Below, in pieces: positions 34,461-44,700 of a stretch of 64,000 nucleotides of DNA. The notes below the pieces were generated by a model. That model ran no database searches, was not told the origin of the DNA, and saw nothing but the letters and a program-made list of their open reading frames with translations. The stretch covers positions 2,312,722 through 2,376,721 of the forward strand of contig NZ_CP049865.1 in the NCBI RefSeq assembly GCF_011393335.1, read 5' to 3'. Source of the DNA: Propioniciclava coleopterorum. GTDB lineage: Bacteria > Actinomycetota > Actinomycetes > Propionibacteriales > Propionibacteriaceae. The translations under genes were made by a program, and so were the position numbers. The number at the start of each line of letters is the position of its first letter. Within the stretch, counting starts at the first letter, position 1.

Positions 34461-35609
34461 ATGAATCCGAGCACGCTCGATCACCCCGAGCCGGCCGCGC
34501 CCACGTCACTGGGTCACCGCGCGGCCATTCCAGCGCGCGGGCGGCCGTCTCCGGCACCCCGGACGGCCGCCCCGCGCGTCGCCCTGCTCGCCCTCGGCGG
34601 CGTCTGCATGCTCGCCGGCCTGGACGCGGCGCTCGTCGCGCTCGGCGTGTGGGCGCCGGTGACCGCCCTGTACCTGCCCGACGTGCACGGGATGGTGATG
34701 GTGCTCGGCTTCATGGGGACCCTCATCGCCCTGGAGCGCGCCCAGGCGCTGCGACAGGCGTGGGCCTACCTGGCGCCGGCGCTGCTGGCCTGCGGCGGCA
34801 TCGCCCTCGCGCTGGGCGCCCACCTGCTGGGTCAGCTGCTCCTCATCCAGGGCTGCGTGCTGTTCGCCCTGGTGTACCTCGCCCTGTGGCGCCGCGCGCC
34901 GCTTCCCCTCGTGGCGGTGCAGGTGCTGTCCACGATCCCCGCCCTGCTCGCCGCCCTCCTGTGGCTGAGCGTCGACGTGGCGGCGCTGCTGCCGCTGCTG
35001 GAGGCGTTCCTCCTGCTCACCATCGCGGCCGAGCGCGCCGAACTGGCTCAGCTCAGCCTCGGCCCGCGCGCCGCGCCCCGCCTGGTCGCGCTGGCGTCCT
35101 GGCTGGTGCTCGCGGCGTCCGCGAGCCTGCTGTGGCCCGCGGTCGGGACCCGGGCCTTCGGGCTCGGCATGGTCGCCGTCGCCGTGTGGCTGCTGCGCGA
35201 CGACGTGGTCCGGCGCATGATCCGCACCGACGGGCTGCGCCGGTACAACGCGGCGGCCCTGCTCGCCGGGTACGTCTGGCTGATCGTCGCCGGGCTGGTC
35301 TGGCTCGTCGGCGGCGTCCCCGCCTCGGACGGGCTCTACGACGTCGCCGTCCACGCCGTCTTCCTCGGCTTCGGGATGTCGATGATCATGGCGCACGCCC
35401 CCCTCATCTTCCCGGCCGTGCTCGGCCGGCCCCTCCCGTACCGTCCGTCGATGTGGCTGCCGTTGGGGCTGCTGCACGGCGGGCTCCTCCTCCGCGTCCT
35501 CGGGGACGCCTTCGGCCGGGGGCTGCCCTGGCAGATCGGATCGGTGGTCACCGTGGTCTCGCTGCTCGTCTTCGCCGCAACGGCCTTCGCGAGCGCGGTG
35601 CGCGCATGA
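34461..35609 (+). CDS. NnrS-like polytopic membrane protein
   Basis: Membrane protein of 382 residues with about eleven or twelve hydrophobic helices. DVHGMVMVLGFMGTLIALERA (about 75-94) and VHAVFLGFGMSMIMAHAPLIF, shown in part, resemble the His-containing helices of NnrS, a haem- and copper-linked protein tied to nitric oxide metabolism. The link to nirK downstream, with a 4-nt overlap (ATGA), supports a role in NO stress or in electron supply to nitrite reductase. Sequence alone does not prove haem binding. Confidence 0.72.
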   Translation: MNPSTLDHPEPAAPTSLGHRAAIPARGRPSPAPRTAAPRVALLALGGVCMLAGLDAALVALGVWAPVTALYLPDVHGMVMVLGFMGTLIALERAQALRQAWAYLAPALLACGGIALALGAHLLGQLLLIQGCVLFALVYLALWRRAPLPLVAVQVLSTIPALLAALLWLSVDVAALLPLLEAFLLLTIAAERAELAQLSLGPRAAPRLVALASWLVLAASASLLWPAVGTRAFGLGMVAVAVWLLRDDVVRRMIRTDGLRRYNAAALLAGYVWLIVAGLVWLVGGVPASDGLYDVAVHAVFLGFGMSMIMAHAPLIFPAVLGRPLPYRPSMWLPLGLLHGGLLLRVLGDAFGRGLPWQIGSVVTVVSLLVFAATAFASAVRA

Positions 35610-38302
35610 ACCCCACCGTGGCCCCACGCCCCGCCGAACCGGGCGCGCCCGCCGGACGCGGGCGCTCGCGCAGCCGACGCCTGCGCGACCGCGTGGCGAT
35701 CGTCTGGCTGGCTGCCGCCGTGGTGATCTCGGTCGTCCACCGCTGGGTGCCGAGCGCCACCTGGCTGATGATCCACCTCGTGCTGCTCGGCGCGCTCACC
35801 CATTCGGCCATGGTGTGGAGCGAGCACTTCGCGCACACCCTGCTGCGCTCCCTGCCCGACGACGCCGGACGCCGCCGCCAGGACCAGCGCATCGGCCTGC
35901 TGGGCGTCGGTTCCCTGCTGGTCTTCGTCGGCGTCCCCACCCAGTGGTGGTGGGTCGTCCTGGCCGGCGCCACGCTCGTCGCCGGGGCGGTCGTCTGGCA
36001 CGCCGTGCACCTCGTCGCCGTGATGCGCCGCGCCCTGCCGAACCGGTTCCGGATCGTGACGCAGACCTACGTCGCGGCGGCGATCTGCCTGCCGGTCGGC
36101 CTGGGGTTCGGCGTCGCGCTCGCCTTCGGGCTGCCGGAGGAGTGGCACGGCCGGCTGGTGGTCGCCCACATGGGCGCGAACCTGCTCGGCTGGATCGGGC
36201 TCACCGTGACCGGCACCCTGGTGACCTTCTGGCCCACCATGCTGCGCACCCGGATGGACGACCGCGCCGAGGTGCTCGCCCGCGAGGCGCTCCCCATCCA
36301 GCTGATCGGGCTCACCGTCCTGCTGGCCGGCGCGGTGGTCGGCTGGCGGCCGCTGGCGATCTCCGGGCTGCTCGTCTACGGGCTCGGGGTCGCCTGGTGG
36401 GGCCGGGCGCTCGTCCGGCCGCTGCGCGCGCACGGGCTGCGCGAGTTCGCGCCCGCCTCCGTCCTGGCCTCCCTGGTGTGGGCGGGCGTCGGCCTGATCT
36501 GGGTCGGCTGGCTGCTGGCGACCTCCCCGACGTGGGCCGGCGTCGCCGAGGTGATCCCGACGGTCGCGGGTCTGTTCGCGGTCGGGTTCGCCGCCCAGCT
36601 GCTCTCGGGCGCGCTGTCCTACCTGATCCCGTCGGTCATGGGCGGCGGGCCCTCGGTGGTGCGCGCCGGACGCGACTGGTTCGACCGGGGCGCCACCGTC
36701 CGGCTGATCGTCATCAACGGCGGCCTGCTGCTGTGGCTGCTGCCGGTGGCGTCCTGGGTCAAGGTGACCACCTCGAGCGTGGTGCTCGTGGCGCTGGCCG
36801 CCTTCATCCCGCTCCTGCTGGGCGGCGCGCGGGCGTCCGGGGCCGCGCGTCGCGCCCTGGCCGCCGGCGAGCCGCTGCCCGCGCCGGCCGAGCGGCCGTT
36901 CTTCTCGCTCAACCAGGTGATCGCGGGCGTGACGGCGCTCGTGTTGGCCGTGACCCTGGGCGTCGCGGCCGACCCCGCGGCGTCCGGCCTGCCGACCACG
37001 CAGGCGGCCACCGCCGGCAGCGGTGCCGTGGCGCCCACGGGGAACACGACCCGGGTCGAGGTCGTGGCCAAGGGCATGAGCTTCATCCCGAACTCCATCA
37101 CGGTGCCCGCCGGGGATCGGCTCGTCATCGTGCTGCGCAGCGACCCGAGCAACACCCTGGAGCACGACCTGATCCTGCCCACGGGCCGCACGCCCCGCAT
37201 CAAGGCGGGCGAGACCGCCGAACTGGACGCCGGCGTCATCACCGCGGACGTCCAGGGCTACTGCTCGGTCGCGGGGCACCGGCAGATGGGGATGACGCTC
37301 GACATCGTCGCCGAGGGCGCCCCGGCCGGGCACGGCGCCGGAGCCGCCCCGGGCGCGGGGGGCGCCACGCACCAGATGGGCGGCACCGGGACGGGCGAGG
37401 CGATCCCGGCCAACCCGGCCGAGACGCTGCAGCGCACGGTCGACCCCGTCCTGCCCCCGCTCACCGACGCCCGCGAGCACCAGATCACGCTGCGGGTCAC
37501 CGAGGTGCCGCTCGAGGTGGCCCCGGGACTGTGGCAGACGCGCTGGACGTTCAACGGCGCGGGCGTCGGGCCCACGCTGCACGGACGCGTCGGGGACGTC
37601 TTCGAGATCACCCTGGTCAACGACGGCACGATCGGGCACTCGATCGACTTCCACGCGGGCGCGCTCGCGCCCGACAAGCCGATGCGCACCATCGCGCCGG
37701 GGGAGTCGCTGGTCTACCGGTTCACCGCCGAGCGCGCCGGGATCTGGATGTACCACTGCTCGACCATGCCGATGAGCACCCACATCGCGGCCGGGATGAC
37801 CGGCGCGGTCGTCATCGAGCCCGACGGGCTCGACCCCGTGGACCACAGCTACGTGCTCGTCCAGTCGGAGGTCTTCCTGGCCAACGCGGCCACCGCGCCC
37901 GACCAGGCCCGCGAGATCGACTCGGACAAGGTCGTGGCCGAGAAGCCCGACCGCGTGGTGTTCAACGGCATCGCCAACCAGTACGACCTGTCCCGGTTCC
38001 AGGCGCGGGTGGGCGAGCGGGTGCGGTTCTGGGTGCTGGACGCCGGCCCCAACCGGGCCAGCGCCTTCCACATCGTGGGCGGCCAGTTCGACACCGTCTG
38101 GACCGAGGGCACCTACCTGCTGCGCCAGGGGAAGGCGGCCCTGGGCGGCACGGACGGCGGCTCGCAGGTGCTGCCGCTGCAGCCCGCCCAGGGCGGCTTC
38201 GTCGAACTGAGCTTCCCCGAGGCCGGCAACTACCCGGTCGTCTCGCACATCATGGTGGACGCCGAGCGCGGCGCCCACGGCTACGTGGAGGTCGCCCCGT
38301 GA
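35606..38302 (+). CDS. nirK: Membrane-cupredoxin-NirK fusion: copper nitrite reductase
   Basis: Three-part protein of 898 residues. Residues about 30-440 are a multi-helix membrane domain related to the NnrS-like neighbour (for example VAHMGANLLGWIGLTVTGTL). Residues about 480-575 are a cupredoxin with type 1 copper ligands His 520, Cys 553, His 558 and Met 561. Residues about 600-898 are a two-cupredoxin NirK unit. Its type 1 site is His 678, Cys 718, His 726 and Met 731. Its type 2 site is His 683, His 717 and His 822, with catalytic Asp 681 in HSIDFH. It should reduce nitrite to NO outside the membrane, with the tethered cupredoxin delivering electrons. The start overlaps the upstream gene. 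Confidence 0.9.
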   Translation: MNPTVAPRPAEPGAPAGRGRSRSRRLRDRVAIVWLAAAVVISVVHRWVPSATWLMIHLVLLGALTHSAMVWSEHFAHTLLRSLPDDAGRRRQDQRIGLLGVGSLLVFVGVPTQWWWVVLAGATLVAGAVVWHAVHLVAVMRRALPNRFRIVTQTYVAAAICLPVGLGFGVALAFGLPEEWHGRLVVAHMGANLLGWIGLTVTGTLVTFWPTMLRTRMDDRAEVLAREALPIQLIGLTVLLAGAVVGWRPLAISGLLVYGLGVAWWGRALVRPLRAHGLREFAPASVLASLVWAGVGLIWVGWLLATSPTWAGVAEVIPTVAGLFAVGFAAQLLSGALSYLIPSVMGGGPSVVRAGRDWFDRGATVRLIVINGGLLLWLLPVASWVKVTTSSVVLVALAAFIPLLLGGARASGAARRALAAGEPLPAPAERPFFSLNQVIAGVTALVLAVTLGVAADPAASGLPTTQAATAGSGAVAPTGNTTRVEVVAKGMSFIPNSITVPAGDRLVIVLRSDPSNTLEHDLILPTGRTPRIKAGETAELDAGVITADVQGYCSVAGHRQMGMTLDIVAEGAPAGHGAGAAPGAGGATHQMGGTGTGEAIPANPAETLQRTVDPVLPPLTDAREHQITLRVTEVPLEVAPGLWQTRWTFNGAGVGPTLHGRVGDVFEITLVNDGTIGHSIDFHAGALAPDKPMRTIAPGESLVYRFTAERAGIWMYHCSTMPMSTHIAAGMTGAVVIEPDGLDPVDHSYVLVQSEVFLANAATAPDQAREIDSDKVVAEKPDRVVFNGIANQYDLSRFQARVGERVRFWVLDAGPNRASAFHIVGGQFDTVWTEGTYLLRQGKAALGGTDGGSQVLPLQPAQGGFVELSFPEAGNYPVVSHIMVDAERGAHGYVEVAP

Positions 38303-38610
38303 CGGTCGGGTGACCCCCCCGGGCGCCACGACGAGGAGGCTGCCGCGTCGAGGTGCGCTTGGCTCCAGATGCGAGCCCACCAACCTGCTGATGGGCGGGC
38401 TGAGCGTCGTCGTCACCGGCTGCTCGGCCGCCTCCGGCGCGCCCGCGCCTGCCGTCCGCCACGGCGGCCTGGTCGGCCTCGCGGCGCGGGTCTGCATTGC
38501 GTGGGCTGCGCCGCGCGGTGGGCCCGCGTGAAATACCCTGGCGGGAGTGTGGGCCCGGGCATCCCTGACCGGTGGCCTGGGAGTGATCGGGCAACCGGAA
38601 GGAAGCGGAC
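38303..38610. other. Gap before the restriction-modification genes
   Basis: I see no credible gene here; a 73-codon open frame at 38310 lacks a ribosome site and family features. TACCCT (38534-38539) may be the -10 box for hsdM. This is the left junction of the probable acquired type I cassette, but no repeat or integrase trace is visible. Confidence 0.4.
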
Positions 38611-40557
38611 GTGAGTCAACTCGGCGGGTTCATCTGGGGCATCGCGGACCAGTTGCGGGGGGTGTACAAGCCGGCGCAGTACGGGACGGCGACGCTCCCG
38701 TTCCTGATCCTGCGCCGGATGGAGTGCGTGCTGGCCGACCACCGGGCGGAGATCAACGCTCTGGCCGCCACGACCCCCAACGATGACCTGCTGGCGGCCA
38801 AGCTGCGCCGCGACTTCGGGGTGCACTTCTGGAACCGGACCGACTACACGTTGGCGTCGCTGCTGGGTGACCCGGAGAACCTGCGGGAGAACGTGCTGGA
38901 CTACGTGGCCGGGTTCTCGGCAAACGTGGCCGACATCTTCGAGAAGTTCGGCTTCGACAAGACGGTGGGCAAGCTGGTCGAGAACGATCGGCTGTACCTG
39001 GTCGTGGAGGCGTTCGCCGGTATCGATCTGCACCCGGATCGGGTTTCCAACGCCGACATGGGGGAGGTGTTCGAGCACTTGATCTTCAAGTTCTCCACCG
39101 CCTCCAACGAGACCGCCGGTGAGCACTTCACCCCGCGGGACGCGATCCGGCTGATCGTGGACCTGGTGCTGGCCCCCGATGATGACGTGCTGGCCACCCC
39201 GGGCACGATCCGCAGCATCTACGACCCGACCGCCGGGACCGGCGGCATGCTGAGCGTGGCCGAGGAAGCCATCTGGGAGATGAACGATCAGGCGGTCGTC
39301 ACGTTGGCCGGGCAGGAACTCAACGACGAGTCGTATGCGGTGTGCAAGTCCGACATGATCGCCAAGGGGCAACGCGTCGACGCGATCCGCCTCGGGGACA
39401 CGCTGCGCAACGACCTGCACGCGGGCACCACCTTCGACTACTGCCTGTCGAACCCGCCCTACGGTGGCGACTGGAAGGCCGCTGCGGCGGTGGTGCGCAA
39501 GGAGAGCGAGAAGGGTGGGGGCCGGTTCGACGCCGGGCTGCCGCGCATCTCCGACGGCCAGATGCTGTTCCTGCAGCACCTGGTCTCCAAGATGCGGCCC
39601 GCGCAGGCCGGGGTGGCCAACTCGGGCGGCCGGGCCGGGATCGTGCTGAACGGGTCGCCGCTGTTCACCGGTGGCGCCGGGTCGGGGGAGTCCGAGATTC
39701 GCCGGTGGCTGATCGAGTCCGACCTGGTGGACTGCATCGTCGCCCTGCCGACGAACATGTTCTACAACACCGGGATCGCCACCTACGTGTGGATCCTGGA
39801 CAACGCCAAGCCGGCGCAGCGCCGCGGCAAGATCCAGCTGATCGACGCGACGGCCCGCTGGACGAAGCTGCGCAAGAACCTGGGCTCGAAGAACCGCGAG
39901 ATCGGTGAGCAGGACCGGGCCGCGATCGTGGAACTGTACGAGGCGTTCACCGACACCGAGGAGTCGAAGATCCTCGAACCGGCCGACTTCGGGTTCTGGG
40001 AAATCACCGTCGAGCAGCCGCTGCGGCTCCGCTTCGAGGTGACCCCGGAGGCGCTCGAGGCAGTCCTGGAGGCCAAGCCCGTCGCCAAGCTGAACCCGGC
40101 CGACCAGCAGGCTCTACGGGCCGCCCTGGACGCCCTGGCGGGCCAAACGTGGACGAACCGGGACGCGTTCGTGAAGGCGCTGCGCAACGCGCTCACCGCG
40201 CAGCGGATCACCCTGGCCGCCCCGGTGATCAAGGCGGTGTGGCAGGCGGTCGGGGAGCGCGACGAGACCGCCGACATCTGCACCGGCCCCAAGGGCAGCA
40301 TCGAAGCCGACACGGACCTGCGCGACACCGAACTGGTTCCGTTCCGCGACACGATCGAGGACTACTTCGCCCGCGAGGTCACCCCGCACGTGCCGCAGGC
40401 GTGGATCGACCACTCCAAGACGAAGGTGGGCTACGAGATCCCGTTCACCCGACTGTTCTACAAGTACGTCCCGCCGCGCCCGCTGGCCGAGATCGACGCC
40501 GACCTGGACCAGCTGGCCGCCGAGATCATCGCCATGCTGCAGGCGGTGGAGGGATGA
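38611..40557 (+). CDS. hsdM: Type I restriction-modification system, methyltransferase subunit
   Basis: Adenine-N6 methyltransferase subunit of 648 residues that works with HsdS to methylate and with HsdR to cut DNA. The N-terminal HsdM_N helices are followed by the N6-methyltransferase domain with AdoMet motif DPTAGTGGML (Asp 205) and catalytic NPPYGG (Asn 281). EHFTPRDAIRLIVDLV (about 171-186) is the conserved lead-in. The GTG start has AAGGAAG upstream. The stop overlaps the start of hsdS (ATGA). Confidence 0.95.
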   Translation: MSQLGGFIWGIADQLRGVYKPAQYGTATLPFLILRRMECVLADHRAEINALAATTPNDDLLAAKLRRDFGVHFWNRTDYTLASLLGDPENLRENVLDYVAGFSANVADIFEKFGFDKTVGKLVENDRLYLVVEAFAGIDLHPDRVSNADMGEVFEHLIFKFSTASNETAGEHFTPRDAIRLIVDLVLAPDDDVLATPGTIRSIYDPTAGTGGMLSVAEEAIWEMNDQAVVTLAGQELNDESYAVCKSDMIAKGQRVDAIRLGDTLRNDLHAGTTFDYCLSNPPYGGDWKAAAAVVRKESEKGGGRFDAGLPRISDGQMLFLQHLVSKMRPAQAGVANSGGRAGIVLNGSPLFTGGAGSGESEIRRWLIESDLVDCIVALPTNMFYNTGIATYVWILDNAKPAQRRGKIQLIDATARWTKLRKNLGSKNREIGEQDRAAIVELYEAFTDTEESKILEPADFGFWEITVEQPLRLRFEVTPEALEAVLEAKPVAKLNPADQQALRAALDALAGQTWTNRDAFVKALRNALTAQRITLAAPVIKAVWQAVGERDETADICTGPKGSIEADTDLRDTELVPFRDTIEDYFAREVTPHVPQAWIDHSKTKVGYEIPFTRLFYKYVPPRPLAEIDADLDQLAAEIIAMLQAVEG

Positions 40558-41791
40558 GCTTTCGCGAACTCCGCCTGAGCCGGGTCGCGCGGATCAAACT
40601 CGGGAAGATGCTTCAAACGGAGCCGGCAAGCGGGGCAGACATTGAGGCCGACTATCTGCGTGCGGCACACGTTCAGCCGAACGGCTTGATCTTGGACCTG
40701 GGCGATGACCAGCGCATGTGGTTCGGACCCAAGGAACTCCTTGATCACGACCTTCGGGCCGACGATGTGGTCATTGTCGAAGGAGGGGCTGGCTACGGTC
40801 GGAGCGCGCTCATCAGGACGCCGCGTCCCGGTTGGGGCTTCCAGAACTCGATCGTTCGGGTGCGCCCCAAACCTGGCATCGCTGATGGTGCGTTTCTGGA
40901 CTATGTCCTGCAAGCTCGCCTTTTTGACGGCAGCATTCCGCTCGTGTGCAGTACCGCCACGATTCCCCACTTCACCGCCGAGAAGGTTGCAGCCTTTCCG
41001 GTCCCAGTCCCGCCCCTCTCCGAGCAGCAGGCGATCGCCGACTTCCTCGGCCGTGAGACCGCGAAGATCGACGCGCTGATCGAGAAGCAAACGGCGCTCA
41101 TCGAGCGGCTGCGCGAGCGGCGTGACTCTGTGTGGTCACGCCTGTACCAAGCCGTGGAGTCCGATGAGGTCCCCGTCCGGCGGATGGTCAGTTCGCTTGT
41201 TGACGGGCCGTTTGGGTCGTCGCTCACGTCGGCCCACTACTCCGAGGCAGGTGTCCGGGTTATCCGACTGGGCAACATCGGAATCAACGAGTTCCGGGAT
41301 GAGGACCAGGCGTTCGTCTCAGAGGCCTATGGCCATCAGCTGTCGGCGCACAGCGCCCTTCCTGGCGATGTCGTCATGGCCGGGCTCGGCGATGAACGTA
41401 TGCCGCTAGGTCGGGCGGCGGTAGTGCCAAGCGGGCTTGGCTCGGCGATCGTCAAGGCTGACTGCTACAGGCTCCGTCCGATCCCGGGCGTCCTGGCCAG
41501 CTACTTGGCCTGGGCGCTGTCGGCACCTCCGGTTCGTCCCCAAGCGTTGGATCTTTCGCGGGAGCAACCCGCTCACGGCTGAACACATCGCTCGCTCGGC
41601 GGATCACGGTGCGAGTCCCCAGCTACGCCCGGCAGAAAGATCTGATGGCCGAGTGGGAGGAGCACACCGCGAAGATCGACGCGTTGATCGCGAAGGCGGA
41701 GCGGTTCGTGGAGGTGGCGCGTGAGCGTCGTTCTGCTCTGATCACGGCCGCGGTGACCGGCCAGCTCGACATCACCGGGAAGGCAGCATGA
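40554..41791 (+). pseudogene. hsdS: Type I restriction-modification specificity subunit, apparent frameshift
   Basis: Specificity subunit with two target-recognition domains and two helical spacers. The first half ends with PPLSEQQAIADFLGRETAKIDALIEKQTALIERLRE, shown here in part, and the second domain starts near VPVRRMVSSLVDGPFGSS. The frame closes early at 41582. One extra base in the CCCC run 41538-41541 restores VGSFAGATRSRLNTSLARR and the closing helix AEWEEHTAKIDALIAKAERF, ending at 41791. That gives about 412 residues, normal for HsdS, with its stop overlapping hsdR. If the break were real the complex would lose its second spacer. Base composition is less GC-rich than hsdM and the core genes, as expected of an exchangeable subunit. 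Confidence 0.85.
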
Positions 41792-44700
41792 GCGCGCAGC
41801 ACCGGGAGAAGACGTTCGAGGACGAGCTGGTTGCTCATCTGGCGGCGCACGGGTGGGAGTACAGCCCTGACGACGACGGCTACGACGTGGACCGGGCGCT
41901 GTATCCGCCGGATGTGGAGGCGTGGCTGGCCGGCACGCAGCCGCAGGAGTGGGACAAGCTGGTCAAGCCGTCCTTCAGCCCCGAGGCGCAGCGCAAGGCC
42001 GTCGACAGCTTGTTGACCCGGCTGGCGAAGGTGCTCGATCAGGACCCGAAGGTCGGGGGCGGAAGCCTGGCGGTGCTACGGAAGGGCTTCAAGCATCAGA
42101 CGGCCAGCTTCACGATGATGCAGCGGCGCCCCGAGCAGACCGTGAACGAGACGATCAACGCCCGGTACGCGGCGAACCGGCTGCGGGTGATGCGGCAGGT
42201 GCACTACTCGGTGAAAAAGCCGGCGCTGTCGTTGGACCTGGTGTTCTTCGTCAACGGCATCCCGGTGGCGACCGCGGAGCTGAAGACCGACTTCACCCAG
42301 TCGATCAACGACGCGAAGCGGCAGTACCTCTACGACCGGCCGCCGGCTGGCGAGCCGCTGCTGGGGTTCGGTAGCCGGGCCTTGGTGCATTTCGCGGTGT
42401 CCAACGACGAGGTGTGGATGACGACCCGGCTGGCCGGGGAGCAGACCCGGTTCCTGCCGTTCAACCGGGGCGTTGCCGGGCATGCGGGGAACGGCGCCGA
42501 TGAGGACGGCGGCAGCCCGACCAGCTACCTGTGGCGCGACGTGCTGGCCCGGGATGCGTGGCTCGACATTCTGGGCAAGTTCATCCACTACGAGACGACC
42601 CAGCACAAGGACCCCGACACCGGAGCGGTGGCGTCCAGCCGCGCGCTGATTTTTCCCCGCTTCCATCAGCTCGATGCGGTCACCCGCCTGGTCGCCGATG
42701 CCCGCGTGAACGGGCCCGGCCAGCGGTACCTGATCCAGCACAGTGCCGGATCAGGGAAGACGCGTTCGATCGCGTGGACGGCGCATCGGCTCGCGACGTT
42801 GCATGATGCGGCGAACAAGAAGGTGTTCGACACCGTGATCGTGGTGACCGACCGAACCGTCCTGGACGATCAGCTGCAGGAGGCCGTCAAACAGATCGAG
42901 ACCACCTCCGGGGTCGTGGCCACGATCAGCAAGCGGGAAGCATCCAAGGAATCCTTCTCGTCCAAGTCGGCCTACCTGGCCTCGACCTTGGCCGGCGGCA
43001 AGCTCATCGTGGTGGTGACCCTGCAGACGTTCCCGTTCGTGTTGGAGGCGATCCGGCAGAACAAGGCGCTGGCGGGCAGGTCGTTCGCTGTCATCGCCGA
43101 TGAGGCCCATTCGAGCCAGACCGGGCAGGCGGCGGCGAAGCTGAAGCAGGTGCTCTCAGCGCAGGAGTTCGCCGACCTGGCCGACGGCGGCGAAGTCGAC
43201 GTCGAGGCGGTCCTGGCCGCCGATGCTGCGGCTCAGGCCGACGCCCACAACATCAGCTTCGTGGCCTTCACGGCGACCCCGAAGGCGAAGACGATCGAGC
43301 TGTTCGGCACCCGCCAGGCGGACGGTTCGCCGCCGCGCGCGTTCCACGTGTACACGATGGCCCAGGCGATCGAGGAGGGCTTCATCCTCGATGTGCTGGC
43401 CAACTACACCAGCTACTACACCGCCTGGCAGTTGGCCAAGAACGCCGAGTCGAATGGATTGCCGGTCGTCCGCACCGACGAGGAGGGCAACCTGGTCGAC
43501 CAGGACGCCGCCAGGAAGGGGCTGCTGCGCTGGGTGAAGCTCCACCCGACCAACATCGCCCAGAAGGTGGCGATCATCGTGGAGTTCTTCGAGGCGAACG
43601 TGAAGCATCTGCTCGACGGGCAGGCCAAGGCGATGGTGGTGACCGACTCCCGCATGGCCGCGGTGCGCTACAAGCGTGCCATCGACGCCTACATCGCCAA
43701 GCAGGGCTACTCGGACGTGGCCACGCTGGTGGCGTTCTCCGGGGAGGTCGTCTTCTCCCCGTCCGATCTGCTGCCGGAGGACGCCGGCACGCTGATCGCC
43801 GATGAGCCCTACACCGAGTCCACCATGAACCCCGGCGTGAAGGACCTGCGGGGCGCGTTCGACACCGACGAGTACCAGGTCATGATCGTGGCGAACAAGT
43901 TCCAGACCGGATTCGACCAGCCCAAGCTGTGCTTCATGGCCGTCGACAAGCGCCTGGATGGTGTGGCGACCGTGCAGACCCTTTCCCGGCTGAACCGGGC
44001 GCTGCCGGGCAAGAAGACGATGGTGCTGGACTTCGTGAACAACCCCGACGACGTGCTGGCGTCGTTCCGGCAGTTCTACGCCGAGGCCGAACTGTCGGGC
44101 ACCACCGACCCGAACCTGATCCACGACCTGGCCACCAAGCTCGATCTGACCGATATCTACTGGGCCGACGAACTCGGACATGTGGTGGAGGTGTTCATCC
44201 AGGGCTTGGGCAACAACGCGCTCGCCGGTGCTCTCCAGCCGGTCAAGCACCGCTACATGGCCCAGTGGAAGGCGGCCCACTCGGGCCACGACAAGGCGAA
44301 GGTGAACGAACTGGACCAGTTCCGCAAGGACGTCAGTTCCTATGTGCGGCTCTACGACTTCATCTCTCAGGTGTTCGCGTTCGAGGACACCGACGTGGAG
44401 AAGCACGCCATCTTCTACCGGCTGCTGGCGCCGCATCTGCGCACCGACCAGGCGGACACCCCCGTGGACCTGACCGGCGTGACGCTGCCGCTCATCTACC
44501 AGAAGAAGACCGGCGACAAGCAGGACCTGGGCTTGGCCCAGGCGCCGGCCGCCGACCCGATGAAGCCCATCACCGGGGTCGGGACCAAACCGCCACGCGA
44601 ACCGCAGGATGTGTTGTTGGAGCGGGTCATCCAAGAACTCAACGCCAAGTTCACGGGGGAGGACTTCCGCGAAAGCCAGGTGAAGGCGTGGGTGGCGGCG

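Noticed and set aside
38310-38531. 73-codon open frame before hsdM with a lipoprotein-like VVTGCS
   Set aside because: No ribosome site and no signal-peptide charge pattern at a start; the Cys motif alone is not enough.
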